Notes: generated by a model from the letters alone, not told the origin. DNA of 64,000 nt from Gelatoporia subvermispora B (GCA_000320605.2 KB445793.1:2066803-2130802), one strand, 5' to 3'. Counted from the first letter of the stretch, positions 12,694 through 24,629 are shown. Numbers and translations are program-made.

Positions 12694-13457
12694 TGCGAAG
12701 AGTTGTTCAGCTAGCTGAGGACTGGAGGAAGGCTTGCGATGTCGAGGGACGGACGCTGTGAGGGCGGTGCTGGGACTTGGAGGGGATGCATGGCGGGTCT
12801 ATATAGTGGAGGCGGGAAGCGATCACAAGGCAGAGGAATAGCGAGCGAGAAGCGAGATGGATTGCCTGCAATCACAGCCGGATTGCCTCTGCGCAATTGC
12901 ACACCCAGCCAAATAAACAGAGCCAAAGCTGGACCTACGTTGTTGCCAGGCGACGATTTGTTCCTGCTTGGTACCTTCCATTTATGGAAGTTCTTCCTTA
13001 TCTGTCTTCAAACCACCAAAGCATCCCAGCACCTTTGCTTCGCACGCTCACGCGACTCGTCGTCTAATTCTCCCACTGAAGACGCCTGGTCACGTTCCCC
13101 AGCACTGCCCGACCACCCAGCGCCGAAGACAGAACTAGTAGTGCTGCTGATGCGCTGATGACACCCTGCTCCAAGACAGCACTGCCGCGGCGAACCTTCG
13201 TGATGTACCTGTCATGTATCTGTCAGTCGACATCTGCGACAAGTTCAGAGACGTAATACTTCTCATGTCGATGACAATCTCTGGCAAGGTTCTACTTCCA
13301 CGCGACACTGTCTCTCAAATCTACTCTAAAGTCAAGTAGGGTGTTGCTGTTTGCTCCTGGACGATTGAACTACCCTGAGTAGTGGAGACGGTTAGAATCA
13401 CGTCAATTGCACCAGCTGTGACCTACAGCAGCAGCATAGCTTGCTCCGCTGGCCGTC
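12694..13457. other. Divergent intergenic region
   Basis: Lies between the minus-strand membrane-protein gene and the plus-strand glycosyltransferase. It carries their promoters; no gene seen. Confidence 0.5.
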
Positions 13458-13486
13458 TATATAAAGCTGAGCGCTGAGCGCTGAAC
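13458..13486 (+). promoter_or_regulatory. TATA box followed by a threefold 7-bp repeat upstream of UGT1
   Basis: TATATAAA at 13458-13465 is followed at once by three head-to-tail heptamers (GCTGAGC, GCTGAGC, GCTGAAC). The glycosyltransferase ATG is 150 nt further on. A second A/T-rich box (TATTAAAA near 13571) could be an alternative core promoter. Function inferred from position. Confidence 0.4.
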
Positions 13487-13635
13487 GCCCAATCTATCAT
13501 GGCACGAACCTCCCTGAGGGTCATAGTACGCGAACACCGCATCATGCATAATCGCGCAGTCTTGCGCGCGAGTATTAAAAGCAAACTGATATATTACTCC
13601 ACGGTCCAGTCAATCTGACACCGAGAGACCACACA

Positions 13636-15736
13636 ATGCCTTCCTCTGTGATTGAGCCCTCCGGGCATATCATCTTCCTGGCATACGAAGCATGGGGTGG
13701 GTGCTCTCCGCACAATAGGTCTTCGTTAGATTGACATTACTGCAATACTCTGCAGGACACACGAGGCCGCTTTGCACCTTGGCTGCAAGGATTATGAAGA
13801 CTCGCCCGACGTACATCACGTTCTTCGTCATGAAGGATCTATACGGTCGCGTGACGAATGAAATGAAGAGATCCTTCGAAGAGAGTGAAGCCCACCTTGT
13901 TCGTCTCATCCGGTTTGTGATAACAGTGATCCCACATAAGTGTTTCTAACAGATCCCAGGGTCATAGCGTTGTTCCCAGATTCCCCCGACCCTATCAACA
14001 CCCAGGCGATTGATGCCCAATTCGCTGAGACGTATGCTAAACTCGTTGCTGGTGAACCGGTATCTTGCAAGCATACCAATGTCGATTATGACCCGGCTCC
14101 AGCTCCAGATATCGCAGTGGTAGATGTGCGCCCTCTAGATCACTGCACCGCAGCATGTGCACACTCATATCGCTACTATACAGTTCTTTGCTCTTCATCC
14201 CCTGCGTACTATGCGTAGCCTCAGCAAGAAGCCGGTGAAGATATTCGTCTGGTACTCTGGAGGCGCATGCTCTATCATTCCCGACTTTGGGCCCAGCTCC
14301 ATGGGCGGCAAAGGAGACCTCTATCCCAAGGTCAAGGAAGTAGTAGCTCAGACGGGAAGGGACCTTAATGAAGTCGCCACAGAGGTGTGACCCATAGAAG
14401 GGCGCATTGGACTATCGCGCTGACAGATTTTCCAGATACTGTTCACTACCAAGGGCGAAATCGTCCGTGTGCCGGGGTTGCCGCCCGCTTACGATTATCA
14501 ACTAAGGCCACCGCAGGAGGTATGGGTTTGAGGGCTGAGCATGGGCAGCTCTGGGCTGAACTGATCACAGACACCGGTGTGGGCACGTTTGGGACTTCTA
14601 TATGTTAATACGTACGAGTAAGTGGCGGCGCAGTCTTGAATGCCGTAGCAATGTGGTTGCTAAATGGCGTGCAGCTGTTTCACCGAGACCGACGGCATCG
14701 TTTTGTCGTTGCCCGAATGCTACGAGCCCGAGGCGCTCGCGGCTGTCCGCAAAATGTGCGAGGATACGAACCGCACCGTGTACGCGTTTGGGCCCCTCCT
14801 CGCCTTCGGAAAGCAAGCTATCGGAGCCGATGTGCAGCAGTCGGGCAAGGGCGCTGAGATCCAGGAGATGCTGGACTCTATCCTCAAAAGCCATGGACCA
14901 CAATCTCTTGTCTACGTACGCAGAAACGCGAGAGTCCTACGTATTGGCTGACGTTTGGTCTGACAGTGGTCCTTCGGCTCGATATGGTGGCCGACCGACT
15001 CGGACAAGGTGTGGGAAGTCCTTGATGTGCTGATGGAGAAGAAAATCCCCTTCGTAAGAGTCTTTCACTATATTTACTAGCAGAGCGCTCACCGTCACTA
15101 ATTAGATCATGAATCATGCGTCTCAGTTAGCCGTAGTGCCAGAAGCTGTGCAAGACAAGGTCAAGAACTACGACCTTGGCATGCTAGTCTCCTGGGCGCC
15201 GCAGCAGATGATCCTCGGTCACCCAGTATGTCTCATCACACTGCCAAGATATCCACTAATAAGCTCTATTTTAGGCGACTGGCTGGTTCGTGACCCATGC
15301 AGGCTTCAACGGCGTTATCGAGTCGCTCAGCCAGGGCGTGCCCATGTGCGTTTCTGCCCATCAATCAACGACAGCACATACCGGCTGATAATCACACCAC
15401 AGGATCTGCTGGCCGCTATCCGCGGAGCAGCCTATCAACACCCTGCACGCCACTGAGAACCTCGACGTTGCATACGAGCTCCTTGAGGTGCGCAGTGGGA
15501 TTGGGCTCAAGCCCATCTTGCGTACGGGAAAGACCCCCGTGGGTACGCTTGCAGCCGCGCGTATCGAGGCGCAGCAGGTCCTGGAGATGGCGTTCGGGGC
15601 GGACGGCGCGAAGAAGAGGGAGAACGCGCTGAAGATGAAGGAAGCGATCGCGCGCAGCTGGGACGAGGACGGTACCTCGACGAGGGACCTGCGCCAGTTC
15701 CTGAGTTTGGTGGATCAAACGGCGGGCAGCGCCTGA
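13636..15736 (+). CDS. UDP-glycosyltransferase (GT1 family), copy 1
   Basis: Eleven exons fit: 13636-13696, 13756-13912, 13970-14125, 14184-14384, 14436-14519, 14571-14617, 14675-14915, 14967-15053, 15106-15225, 15275-15345 and 15403-15736. The product is about 515 residues. The N-terminus carries the acceptor-side histidine in AWGHTRPL. The C-terminal half has the UDP-sugar signature: WSFGS, then WAPQQMILGHP, THAGFNGVIESLSQGVPMIC and the EQP dipeptide region, in the usual order. It should transfer a sugar from a UDP donor to a small lipophilic acceptor such as a terpenoid, phenol or xenobiotic. There is no signal peptide or C-terminal membrane anchor, so it is probably cytosolic. A near-identical exon layout recurs in the next gene, showing tandem duplication. 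Confidence 0.92.
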
Positions 15737-16656
15737 CCATAGAGAGCGTCAAGATCGTCTGACATGTATGTACATCTTCGAGATAGAGCATGGTCGTGCA
15801 GATAGAGGCTAACCCTAACCACCTTGAGTTGAGCGTGCTGAAGTAAGCGAACGTCGGCGCCAAAACAAAACAGAGACGAGGAGGCCTTCCGTTGTCTTTC
15901 AAGCACTGTCGAGTGCCACCACAAAGCAGAGTGACTGCTCTCAAGTTACATCTGTTGCTCGTAGTATGCTTCATACTGCTCCATAATTGTAAGAAGATCA
16001 TCACTGAAGCGTCTGGATTTGCAGCTCCGCGACGCAACCGAAATCACAGGCTGCTGGTAGACACCGCTATCTAAGCTCTCATCGCTACTCATTGTCATCT
16101 ACCCAAGTTATCTCCGGTTGCAACAATCAGACAAACCAGTCTCCTTGGATTTTTCGGCTATATGGCTGCCATATACCGGATCTCAAACTTGCACTGTACC
16201 CGCACGAACGTGCAGCGCCTGAGCTATGATCCATTAATCTCGGTGCCATATCTAGCGTCACTTCTTGGCACGTTCTGACTCATGAGCAGTAGCTGTTCCA
16301 GGGCTGAGTCACTGATCTCTGCAATGTTCTTTGTTCTTTGAGCCCATGGAGACGCCCTTATGAGTTCCAACAGATGTCAAGAACGTGTCAGACTGCAGGC
16401 GTCTACTATTAATTCCTCCGAGTCGCAGAAAGGGACATGTACCTGCATATGTGTGCCTTTTCCGGAGGCAGATCGTGGGTTAAGTGCCCCAAGCGCGCGT
16501 TGATACCAACTTTGCACCATGCTTTGCTGATTCTCGAATGCGAAGTCACGGCGACTGTCTGTCCACCCACCATGCATGTCGCGCCCGTGCGCTGGCACGC
16601 TTAAAGGGTGCTAAGGCTTCATGGGATCGTCCAACCCCTCTCTGAGATTAGCTGCG
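15737..16656. other. Intergenic spacer between the tandem UGT genes
   Basis: No coding signal. An in-frame upstream ATG at 16621 could extend the next gene by 12 codons. Confidence 0.5.
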
Positions 16657-18756
16657 ATGTCCAGAGGCGACCTGCTCCGGCCTCGAGGTCATATTGTTTT
16701 CTTTGTGTACGGAGCATGGGGTACGATATTCCCTCTTCGTTCGCTCGATAAGCTGACTCCGTGAAGGACATACTAGACCATTGTGCAACCTCGCTGCCAG
16801 GATACTCAGATTGAGGCCAACCTACATCACGTTCTTCACCGTGCAGAATGTCTGCGACCGGGTTCGAAATGAGTTACCCAGGAATTTTGAGCCAGACGAA
16901 ACACATTTGAGCCATCTCGTTCGGTGAGAGCTGCAGCTTTGAATCGATTGCATTCCTTCTAACGTCAGTTTAGCGTGGTCGCATTGCATTCTGACACTCC
17001 CGACCCCTCGATCACGGACAGCGTGGACCCTCAATTCGCAATATACTACGCAAGACTCGTGGCTGGTGAACCCGTGACATGCATGTACACCAATGTACAG
17101 TATGATCCAGTCCCCGCTCCAGATATCATACTCGTGGACGTGAGTTTTCGTCATAGCTCTAGAACAGCATGTCATGATATTGATACATGCAAGTAGTTTT
17201 ATGCTTGTGCACCTGTGCGTGCAATACGCAAGCTGAGCACCAAACCTGTCAAAGTGTTCGTATGGTACTCTGGTCCGCCGTCAGCTTTCATCCCTGCATG
17301 GGGCCCCGCGCATATGGGCGGTAAGGCGGATTTATATCCGGAAGTCAGGGAAGCCGTTCGCCGGACAAAAGAGGATCTCAATACGGTTGCCTCTAAGGTT
17401 GGACAAGGTTTCCTTACTTGCGGGGAGTGCCAATAATGCTATAGATACTCTTCGAGCCTCGTGGTACGCTCGTGCGTGTGCCAGGATTACCGCCTATGCA
17501 CGACTATGAGTTCGCCCCACAAGAGGTCTGTCGTATTCCCATCTACTTCATCAGACCCTCTGATGGTCATATGTTACAGGTGCCCTCTGTAATCAGCATG
17601 GGGAGCTTATTTGTACAAGCCGACGAGTACGCAGTAACATTCTACTACACGTTTCGTGTTGACGACTTGATTTGCATTTGTTAGTTGTTTCCGCGAGTCG
17701 GATGGTATGATCTTATCCCCGCCGGATTGTTATGAAGCAGAGGCACTTGCCGCCGCCCGAGAGATATGCGCCGAGAATAATCGTACTTTGTATTCGTTTG
17801 GCCCTTTGGTCGCCTCCGGGGCTCAGGCGGCTGATCAAGAAGTCAAGCTTTCTGGAAAGGGCGCAGAGATCCAAGCCTTCCTTGACTCGGTGCTTCAGAG
17901 TCATGGCCCCCAGTCCCTTGTCTATGTCCGTTTAATCTGCTTCGTTGTTTGCAAGCCAGGGACACTGACAGCCTCATGCTAGTGGTCCTTTGGATCTTTA
18001 TTCTGGCCAAGCGACCCGACGAAAGTATGGGTCTTTATGGATGCCTTACTGGAAAAACGGGTCCCTTTCGTAAGTAGCAATGCCGATACAACAGACGACC
18101 CGTCATTGACTCGTATTTCAAACATATAATAGATCATGAGTCACGCGTCTAGGTTTGCAATGATCCCGGATTATATACAGGAGAAGGTGAAGAACAGCGG
18201 ACTTGGTCTATTGGTGCCCTGGACACCTCAGCAAACGATACTTAGCCATGCTGTGAGAACCTAGGATATTCGTCGATCCTCCCCACTCTTGGCTGATCCT
18301 TGTGTAGGCCACGGCGTGGTTCCTAACACATTCTGGGTTCAATGGTGTCATGGAGTCTCTGAGTAAAGGAGTGCCTATGTAAGTAACCAGATATCGAATC
18401 ATCCGGGTGCTGATGCGGACTATATACACAGGATCTGCTGGCCGTTGGGTGCCGAGCAACCTACTAATGCCGCACACGTCTCCCATAATCTCAACGTTGC
18501 GTACGAACTGTTCGAAGTCCGTAGTGGGAATGGGCTGAGGCTCGTCCACCGATTAGGGCGCGTGCCGGTCGGTACTGTCGAGGCAGCCCATCAGGAGGCA
18601 AATGACGTACTCGAAGACGCGTTTGGCGAGGACGGCGCGGAAAAGAGAGCCAATGCGCAGAGGATGAAAGAGGCGCTTGGGCAAGCTTGGGATGAAGACG
18701 GGACGTCCACACGGGACCTACGGTCGTTCCTTCAATTCCTAGATTGCCCAGCATGA
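16657..18756 (+). CDS. UDP-glycosyltransferase (GT1 family), copy 2
   Basis: Tandem paralogue of the preceding gene with the same exon pattern. The same landmarks are present: AWGHTRPLCNLAARIL near the start, WSFGSLFWPSD, WTPQQTILSHA, THSGFNGVMESLSKGVPMIC and WPLGAEQPTN. Exon 1 ends at 16720 in phase 1, as in copy 1. I chose the ATG at 16657 because it gives an N-terminus of the same length as copy 1; the in-frame ATG at 16621 is the alternative. One visible difference is the exon after about 17580, which in copy 1 reads TPVWARLGLLYVNTYE and here VPSVISMGSLFVQADE. That is the acceptor-domain region where substrate specificity usually diverges. No stop or frameshift is seen, so both copies look functional. 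Confidence 0.9.
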
Positions 18757-19476
18757 AAGAGTTCACATCATTTTGCGCTCCACAAATATATGCTATCATA
18801 CAGGCATGATACATGTCGAATCTACCTATCATGATTGCTACTTGCATTTGATCACACTGCCTGCGAGGTCAATGCTTCTGATGTAGTCTATTACGTGCTT
18901 GTCGTGTACGCTTCTGGTAGAACACATCAAAGCTGTGGATTCTGTGTTCATACAGTACTATCTATGTCCCTGAGTATTTTTTTCGATAAGAAGCCAGTAA
19001 GCCGTTCTGCGTCTTCCCAATGAGGCTGTTAATGATGCGCGACTCAACAATTTCAGTGTGCCAGAGAACTCACGAAGTGATTCGCGTCTTCCAGCATATG
19101 GACCTCGAGGCATGTGGTGCCCGCGCAATACGAATGTCATTGGACGGTCGTAGACAAAATATAATCTGGGGAAGTCCGTGCATGGTGCAGAATGGACGAA
19201 ATGCTTGGACCACAGCTTATCTGTGTTGTGTCGTCACTTGCGATATTTTCTTGGCTCGTTGCCCGTCGCAGTTCTGTGCTGCGCAATATAGCAATGTAAT
19301 CGAGGAAATCCCCTCGTTGTATGCACGGCTGACAGCATATGAGTAGTGGACCATTGCTCAAAGCATCTGGGGTCGATCGAAGGGTCTCGCTGGGCTGAGA
19401 GCTAGTGGATGCATGACGGTCGTCCGTGAGGAGCTGCCCTCCTAGGTCGTATGTGCCGATTATGTATTTATACATC
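18757..19476. other. Intergenic, no supported gene
   Basis: Short frames on both strands only; nothing recognisable before the tRNA gene. Confidence 0.5.
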
Positions 19477-19570
19477 GCCCGCCTAGCTCAATCGGATAGA
19501 GCGTCAGACTCTTACCGTCTGTAAAGTGGGTGTAATCTGAAGGCTGCGAGTTCGACCCTCGCGGTGGGCT
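19477..19570 (+). tRNA. tRNA-Lys (anticodon CTT) with a 20-nt intron
   Basis: A full cloverleaf can be drawn. The acceptor stem is GCCCGCC with GGTGGGC (19477-19483 with 19563-19569), the D-stem GCTC/GAGC, the anticodon stem TCAGA/TCTGA, the T-stem GCGAG/CTCGC with loop TTCGACC, and the discriminator base is T19570. The anticodon CTT is at 19511-19513. The intron (19515-19534) sits one base 3' of the anticodon, the canonical nuclear position. A T-run starting at 19575 is a good RNA polymerase III terminator. Confidence 0.95.
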
Positions 19571-19942
19571 AGTTGTTTTTTCGTGGTCAAACCTTCCGTC
19601 CTAATATATCGCGAAATAAATCGTTGTTCCAATCGGTGTTCTTTTTGACAGCTACCATAGTCATGCGATGATCAAGATGTTGGTATTACATGTAGAGAAT
19701 CATAAACATGTAGAGAACCATGAATCTTCGACACCGTACGGCTCGCAGAAAATCGCTTATGATGAAGTGTATCGTGTGGGATCCTGAGTATCTATCCGTG
19801 AATCCGCCTTCACCCCTGAAGCAGCGACTACGCTTAACTCTGGAAGTCCGTTCGTAGATTTGTCCGGCTGGGGTGCCGGTATTGTTTCCGCTGGATCAAC
19901 AACCGAGTGTGATTCGACATCAATGTAAACCTGATGGCCAGG
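19571..19942. other. Intergenic, no supported gene
   Basis: Holds the Pol III terminator T-run and the 3' flank of the DUF6534 gene; nothing else seen. Confidence 0.5.
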
Positions 19943-21458
19943 CTATCGCAGCATCATCAGTACGCTGGAGGCGTTTAATCTGCGCGCAAAATATCTTACC
20001 ATGCCGTAGCGGCTCGCTGCTATACTCACAGGACGTCTCATATCGCTCTGCCTGTCCTTGCTAGACTCGGAACGGAGACTCCCGTCGACGTGATGCAGAG
20101 CTGCGCTCTGCGACGAACCATACCGCCATCCTGCGCGTGAGTTCAGGCTCGACATCAGGGAGTTCGTATAAAGCTTTGCCAGTGGAATGTTGAATACGAG
20201 GTGTAATCCCGAAGACTGGGCACGAGAAGATATGAGACAACATCATATACTTTCGACGAGACACGCACGCTACTGAGGTAAGCAATGAGGTCAACGATAG
20301 CACACAAAGCGGTGATCAAGCCAGTTTGGACCGTCACTATCTAGACGTGAGTCTTGGAGGCGAGAGGGTGGTGTATATGGCGCACTTCTAATGATCCTGT
20401 TTACGACATCGTCTGTAGCAGCAAAACCAGTTCTGTGTTTCCGCTGCGAACCAGCATGAGACATATTAATGACACCGCGTCCATCCCCATTGCAAGCACA
20501 TACCAGATGCCATACCAACGCCACACTGATGGAAGTGTCCGCGATAGCAGAGAAGACCAACCACACGATGACGATGGACTTAAACCTTTGAAATTGAACG
20601 AACTCGGGAATCATCCCAACAGCAATCGCTGTGCCGAGGCCGCCGACTGGAGCACGTTAACGCATGGCCCAGAGCCGAAATCGTATATAACGCACGAAAT
20701 TGTACCAGGGAACATACAGCGATAACGGTAACAGCCGTGACGCTGCCGGTGAGAACCTTGACTCGCCACGCGAAGAAGAGTTGTACTTGTAGAGCAATGA
20801 TGGCCTGGGAAGTCGTCAAAGTGCTATTCGTGTGTTGTGTAATGCAGAACTCACGATCATAGCTGGATCTAGGCGTACACGTGTGATTAACAGCGGGCAC
20901 AGCGAGGAAAACCCGAGATTACCTGTCGCGAAGACTGGTCACAAGATCAGCACAGAGCGACGACGAGGTCAGTCGTAGTCACGCACCCCACGTAGCATAG
21001 CTTAGCGCATCTGGGTCGCCTAGGTACAGACTCTATATGAGCCTTCGTCAAGCCAGACACGAGAAACATATATACCAAACTTGTTCACGAGAGGCACATA
21101 GATAAAAGCGATATCGAAAGCGGAGTTCAGGGTATCACATAGGAAAAGGAGGCACACCTTGAAGGGGGTGAGCATCCGGAACTGACTGGATTTTCAGGCC
21201 AATGAACTCACGAATGATTTCATCCAGAGCTTATCCCTGATGTCAATTAAAATCTGTCCTGCAGAGAGACTCTAAGGAGCGAAGGTGCGCACCGTGTGTA
21301 CACAGTGAAATAGAGGAACGTTTGGGTGACCATTATCCCATACAACATGATATTGAATACGGTCCCAATCAGAATTGGGCCATACCTGATTGGTGTCAAG
21401 AAGCCACGACAGTTCGAAAAGACGATACAACGTACGTGGTTGCTGCAGGCGAGGCCAT
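19943..21458 (-). CDS. DUF6534-type seven-TM membrane protein
   Basis: About eleven exons can be spliced to one frame. The protein starts MASPAATT, then TYGPILIGTVFNIMLYGIMV, DKLWMKSF, CDTLNSAFDIAFIYVPLV, ALQVQLFFAWRVKVLTG, FLGGLGTAIAVGMIPEFVQF, FKSIVIVWLVFSAIADTSIS, a conserved KHRTGFAATDDVVNRIIR block, TVQTGLITALCAIVDLIAYL and LHLVFNIPLAKLYTNSLMSS, before a hydrophilic tail. This is the characteristic series of about seven hydrophobic helices and the TxDxxNRIIR motif of the DUF6534 family, which is greatly expanded in Agaricomycetes and has no known function. Two adjacent microexons occur, 20923-20934 (12 nt) and 20855-20868 (14 nt). No disabling change is seen. Confidence 0.85.
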
Positions 21459-22386
21459 GCCTGCTCGCGAGGGAGGCCGTCAAGTGAGGTTCTGGCAGAG
21501 GGAGGGGAGTCCAACGCGACGGCGATGTCGGATGCAAACCAGAACGGTCATCCGCACCTAAATACATAGCGATCGGGACCGGGGACGGTACGTTCCTGGC
21601 TACCACATTTGGCATGCGCGGATGAACTCATCCAGTCCCGATCAAGACGGCGTATTTTGCGCAAGGATGTACTGCTGTTGCGTGTCCGTCCCTCGTGTCA
21701 GGAATAGATGAACGTACGTCCTCTGAGATACAGATTGTGGAGGCTCTTCAGTAGATCGCTCCCCGTGTTGACGTCCATTGTTCCAACAAGGATCCTTCTA
21801 TAGATTGAGCTGCTGATTAAAGTCAAACTGCGCGCTTCGAAGATGTTAGATGACAGGCCCCGAATTGACATAGTCAATGTAGGTGTACTTGCATGAATGT
21901 CCCAGTACATATTGAGTCACTCTGGAACAAACCAGTTGGAGCAATCGCCCGTGAAGCCCGACCTGTATGCAGCGAAGATATGTATCTCGTCGGTGAGTGA
22001 TCTAGCAAGGCTACGAAAGTACATTGCCATGCAACGTTCAATTATCCAATGTCGACGCGCCATAGAACGCATATTCAGGTAAAAGCGGTTCTTATCATGC
22101 GCGTGATCTGTGATGCAATGCATACCCGATCCCGAATAAGTAGGTTCGACGTTCCGCACCAGCGAAGGGAAGGCAACTCCGTCGACACTTGCCGGGTGCA
22201 TGGTACTCCCAGGCAAGCGAAACATGCTATGACACGATCACTTCGCGCAGGCCTATTGTGGGTACAGACACGAACGAAATAAACTGAGCGAGACAGAGAT
22301 CCCGGTATGCAATGATACATCTGACCGTTTCCTCAGTAGCGAAACTGAAAGACACAATATCGCGGTCACCAACCTAAAATGCGCTT
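21459..22386. other. Intergenic, no supported gene
   Basis: Several 60-100-codon frames on the minus strand (21.7-22.3 kb) have no hydrophobic periodicity, domain or coherent splicing. Possibly decayed gene sequence. Confidence 0.4.
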
Positions 22387-22727
22387 TCATTCTCCAATCA
22401 CATACGTACATCCTTCCTTCCCTATCCACACCTCATGCACCTTCCCTGCGGGAACGTCAATCCGAGCGCCTGGTCCGAATGTTTCCTTCTTTCCGGGGTA
22501 ATCGTCAGGATATGTGACCGTGAATTCGCCGGAGAGGATCAAGTGGCTTGTCAGCCCGGAATGAGAATGCGGTTCGTAGTGTGCATGTCTAGGGTCTTCC
22601 ATCAGACATTCAGCACGGCGCATGAATTCAGACGAACGACACACGGCGAATCGGTCCAGGTGTATACGCGAGAGAAACCCCAGGAGCGTACCTGCCGTTC
22701 AGCTTCCTCGCGATTTAGGGAGGCCAT
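22387..22727 (-). CDS. Small cupin-domain protein
   Basis: Two exons, 22645-22727 and 22387-22588, separated by a 56-nt intron. The product is 94 residues, beginning MASLNREEAERQVRSWGF. It contains a single small cupin barrel: HYEPHSHSGLTSHLILSGEF carries the first motif with three metal-ligand-type histidines, and GARIDVPAGKVHEVWIG carries the second. It matches an uncharacterised fungal family of stand-alone cupins. A metal-dependent binding or enzymatic role is likely from the histidines, but the substrate is unknown. Its location beside the secreted-peptide genes and the P450 is noted without assuming a shared pathway. Confidence 0.85.
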
Positions 22728-23435
22728 TCTTGCAGTCGTCTAGTTGCCAGTACTGAGCATTAATTTTCGGCGGTTTCAAAACAACGATCGAGCAATTGTC
22801 GACTCGTGTACCAGTGCGAGAGAAGACAGGCGCAGATCTGGTCACCAACGCCGGGCTCCGGCAGTATCTGAGAAGGCATTATTCATGGGACAGGCGCGCG
22901 CACGTGGAGGAGGATGACGCGTCGGTGGCGCGGCGCGCGCGCTATACCGCGTCCTGCCCTTGTTGGTCGGTCGGTCACTGTCGGTCATCTATTCAATGAG
23001 ACGACTATAGCGTGCAACTTGTATCCTCTGGCAACACCGCGAATATAACGGAACAAACATACTAATGTCAAGCTGGTGCTCCCTTGCTACCCTGACCCTC
23101 TGCCGAGCTTCGCGCTGAGGCAGTATTTTCGAAAGTGCCGTTCATAGGTTCCGACGAGGAGCGCACAGCGAAAGATGATGCACGCATGGTCATGATTAAC
23201 AACGCCACGTCGACATTGACTCGGTCCGTTATTCTAGCGTAATGTACCTCAACCATATAACATTCAGATGCCCACAAGGGACACTGGAGACCACCACTGC
23301 CGTTGGGGAAAGGTCATAGCATATATGTTCAGTGCTTCGTTGCTGGCGCACTGGTCGGTAATGTGATGATGGGCGAGATCACACTAAGAGTATGTCAGTG
23401 TTTGATGCCCGATGCTCTTTCGACGAAGGTCGTGC
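22728..23435. other. Intergenic, one weak minus-strand frame
   Basis: A 69-codon minus frame at 23068-23277 ends in a Ser/Ala/Gly-rich tail, like the cytosolic tail of a membrane protein. I cannot join it to any upstream exon. The alternative third exon of the adjacent peptide gene (23329-23383) also lies here. Confidence 0.3.
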
Positions 23436-23643
23436 TTACCTCGCAGTGAGCACACAAGGGATCCCTTTCGGATTTATAGGTGGACACAAGTCTTCGGCTG
23501 CATGACATGACAAACGTCGTACGGGTGAGCCTTTGCATCCAGAGGTTGAGACACTTACAGCGTCCCACTGCCATTGCAACAGCTGAAGGCGCAGCGACTG
23601 TCACGAAGAGGGCGAGGGCAGACAGGCAGGTGCGCAAATTCAT
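23436..23643 (-). CDS. Tiny secreted two-cysteine peptide, paralogue A (48 aa)
   Basis: Exon 1 is 23559-23643 (85 nt), the intron is 61 nt (GTAAGT...CAG, phase 1), and exon 2 ends at a TAA at 23436-23438. Residues 1 to about 24 are a classical signal peptide (MNLRTCLSALALFVTVAAPS then AVAMA). The mature tail is SEDLCPPINPKGIPCVLTAR: two cysteines nine residues apart and a Cys-Pro-Pro motif. The stop codon overlaps a good 5' splice site (AG|GTAAGC). If that 56-nt intron (23384-23439) is used, the protein gains an 18-residue Ser/Thr/Pro-rich tail ending at 23329. A TATA element (ATATAAAT on the coding strand, 23688-23695) is 45 nt upstream of the ATG. Two further genes nearby share the 85-nt first exon. 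The family is unknown to me; a secreted signal, effector or peptide precursor are all possible. Confidence 0.6.
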
Positions 23644-24629
23644 CTTGTGTTGAGCCGATTTGCTGATCAGCGGTCGCAGGGCTTCGCATTTATATGTCTT
23701 CACTGGTGTCTTAACCGCCCTGGGGGATATCCCCGTTCTAACTTGAGCGGCGACTCCTGACGCCCTCGCGACACTGCATTGCAAAGTGACCACCGTCTCA
23801 GGAACCAATGTGTTCTCTCCATTCCATATTCTTGACACATGTGCTGCTAATGGACCAATTCGAGCTAGGGCTCGGTCACACTTCCTCGGACCTTCAATTA
23901 CTGGGGACGTCTTCCACGAGCTCGAGCGCGGGGTTACGAAAAGTGCAACAGTCGCTCTGAACTTGAGTTCACAGAGCTCAGAGTTTGTGAAGAATTATGC
24001 CAAAGGACTTTCCGAAGGGTGTGTGACATGTATCCCTAAACTCGAGGTCGAAATGGTACATCGTGTGCGTCTGTTGGCGATCTGTCAAAGGGAGCTAAGG
24101 CCGTTGGACACGGAGGTCGCAGTTTCGAGTTTCACCAGTCGATGGTCGCAGCTCCGCGCTCGTTATGATCCAGGCCGTGTGGGTTCACAGCTGATAGAAT
24201 GCCGGCCACATCTGGACAGGGTTATAGGTCGTGAATTACTACACTATCAAAGAAGTGCAGTTGAGTGCACCATTGTCGAATTTCCTCAATAGTTCTTGAT
24301 CGGTAACTTACGGTACCGCGAGAAGTCTCGACGATCCTGGTCCTGTCCACTAAGAAGACGGACTGTGCTACATAGCAGTGGCACTCCGGAGACGCGCACG
24401 TCGGCTCCGGTGTCTCCCCAGTGGCACATGGGCGTATCGCCGGGCCATGGGTCGGGCCGAAAACATACAAGATTGCATTTTATGACATATGACTAACAGA
24501 GTGTACCAGATAAGCACACATACGCAGCAGCATGCGAAAGTGATGCTACCTCCGTGATGTGTTTCAGACGATAAGGACACTGTGTACGCGTCTCGGTTGG
24601 GGCTTCAGCGCCTCACCAATGCAGATGTA
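23644..24629. other. Intergenic, no supported gene
   Basis: A 168-codon plus-strand frame (23786-24292) has no domain, signal peptide or intron structure and is probably chance. Confidence 0.4.

Noticed and set aside
15809..15820. CTAACCCTAACC resembling telomere repeats
   Set aside because: Only two units, in the 3' flank of a gene; far too short for an interstitial telomere.
23786..24292. 168-codon plus-strand frame beside peptide gene A
   Set aside because: Composition is like translated noncoding DNA, with no domain or signal peptide, and it runs against the minus-strand genes around it.
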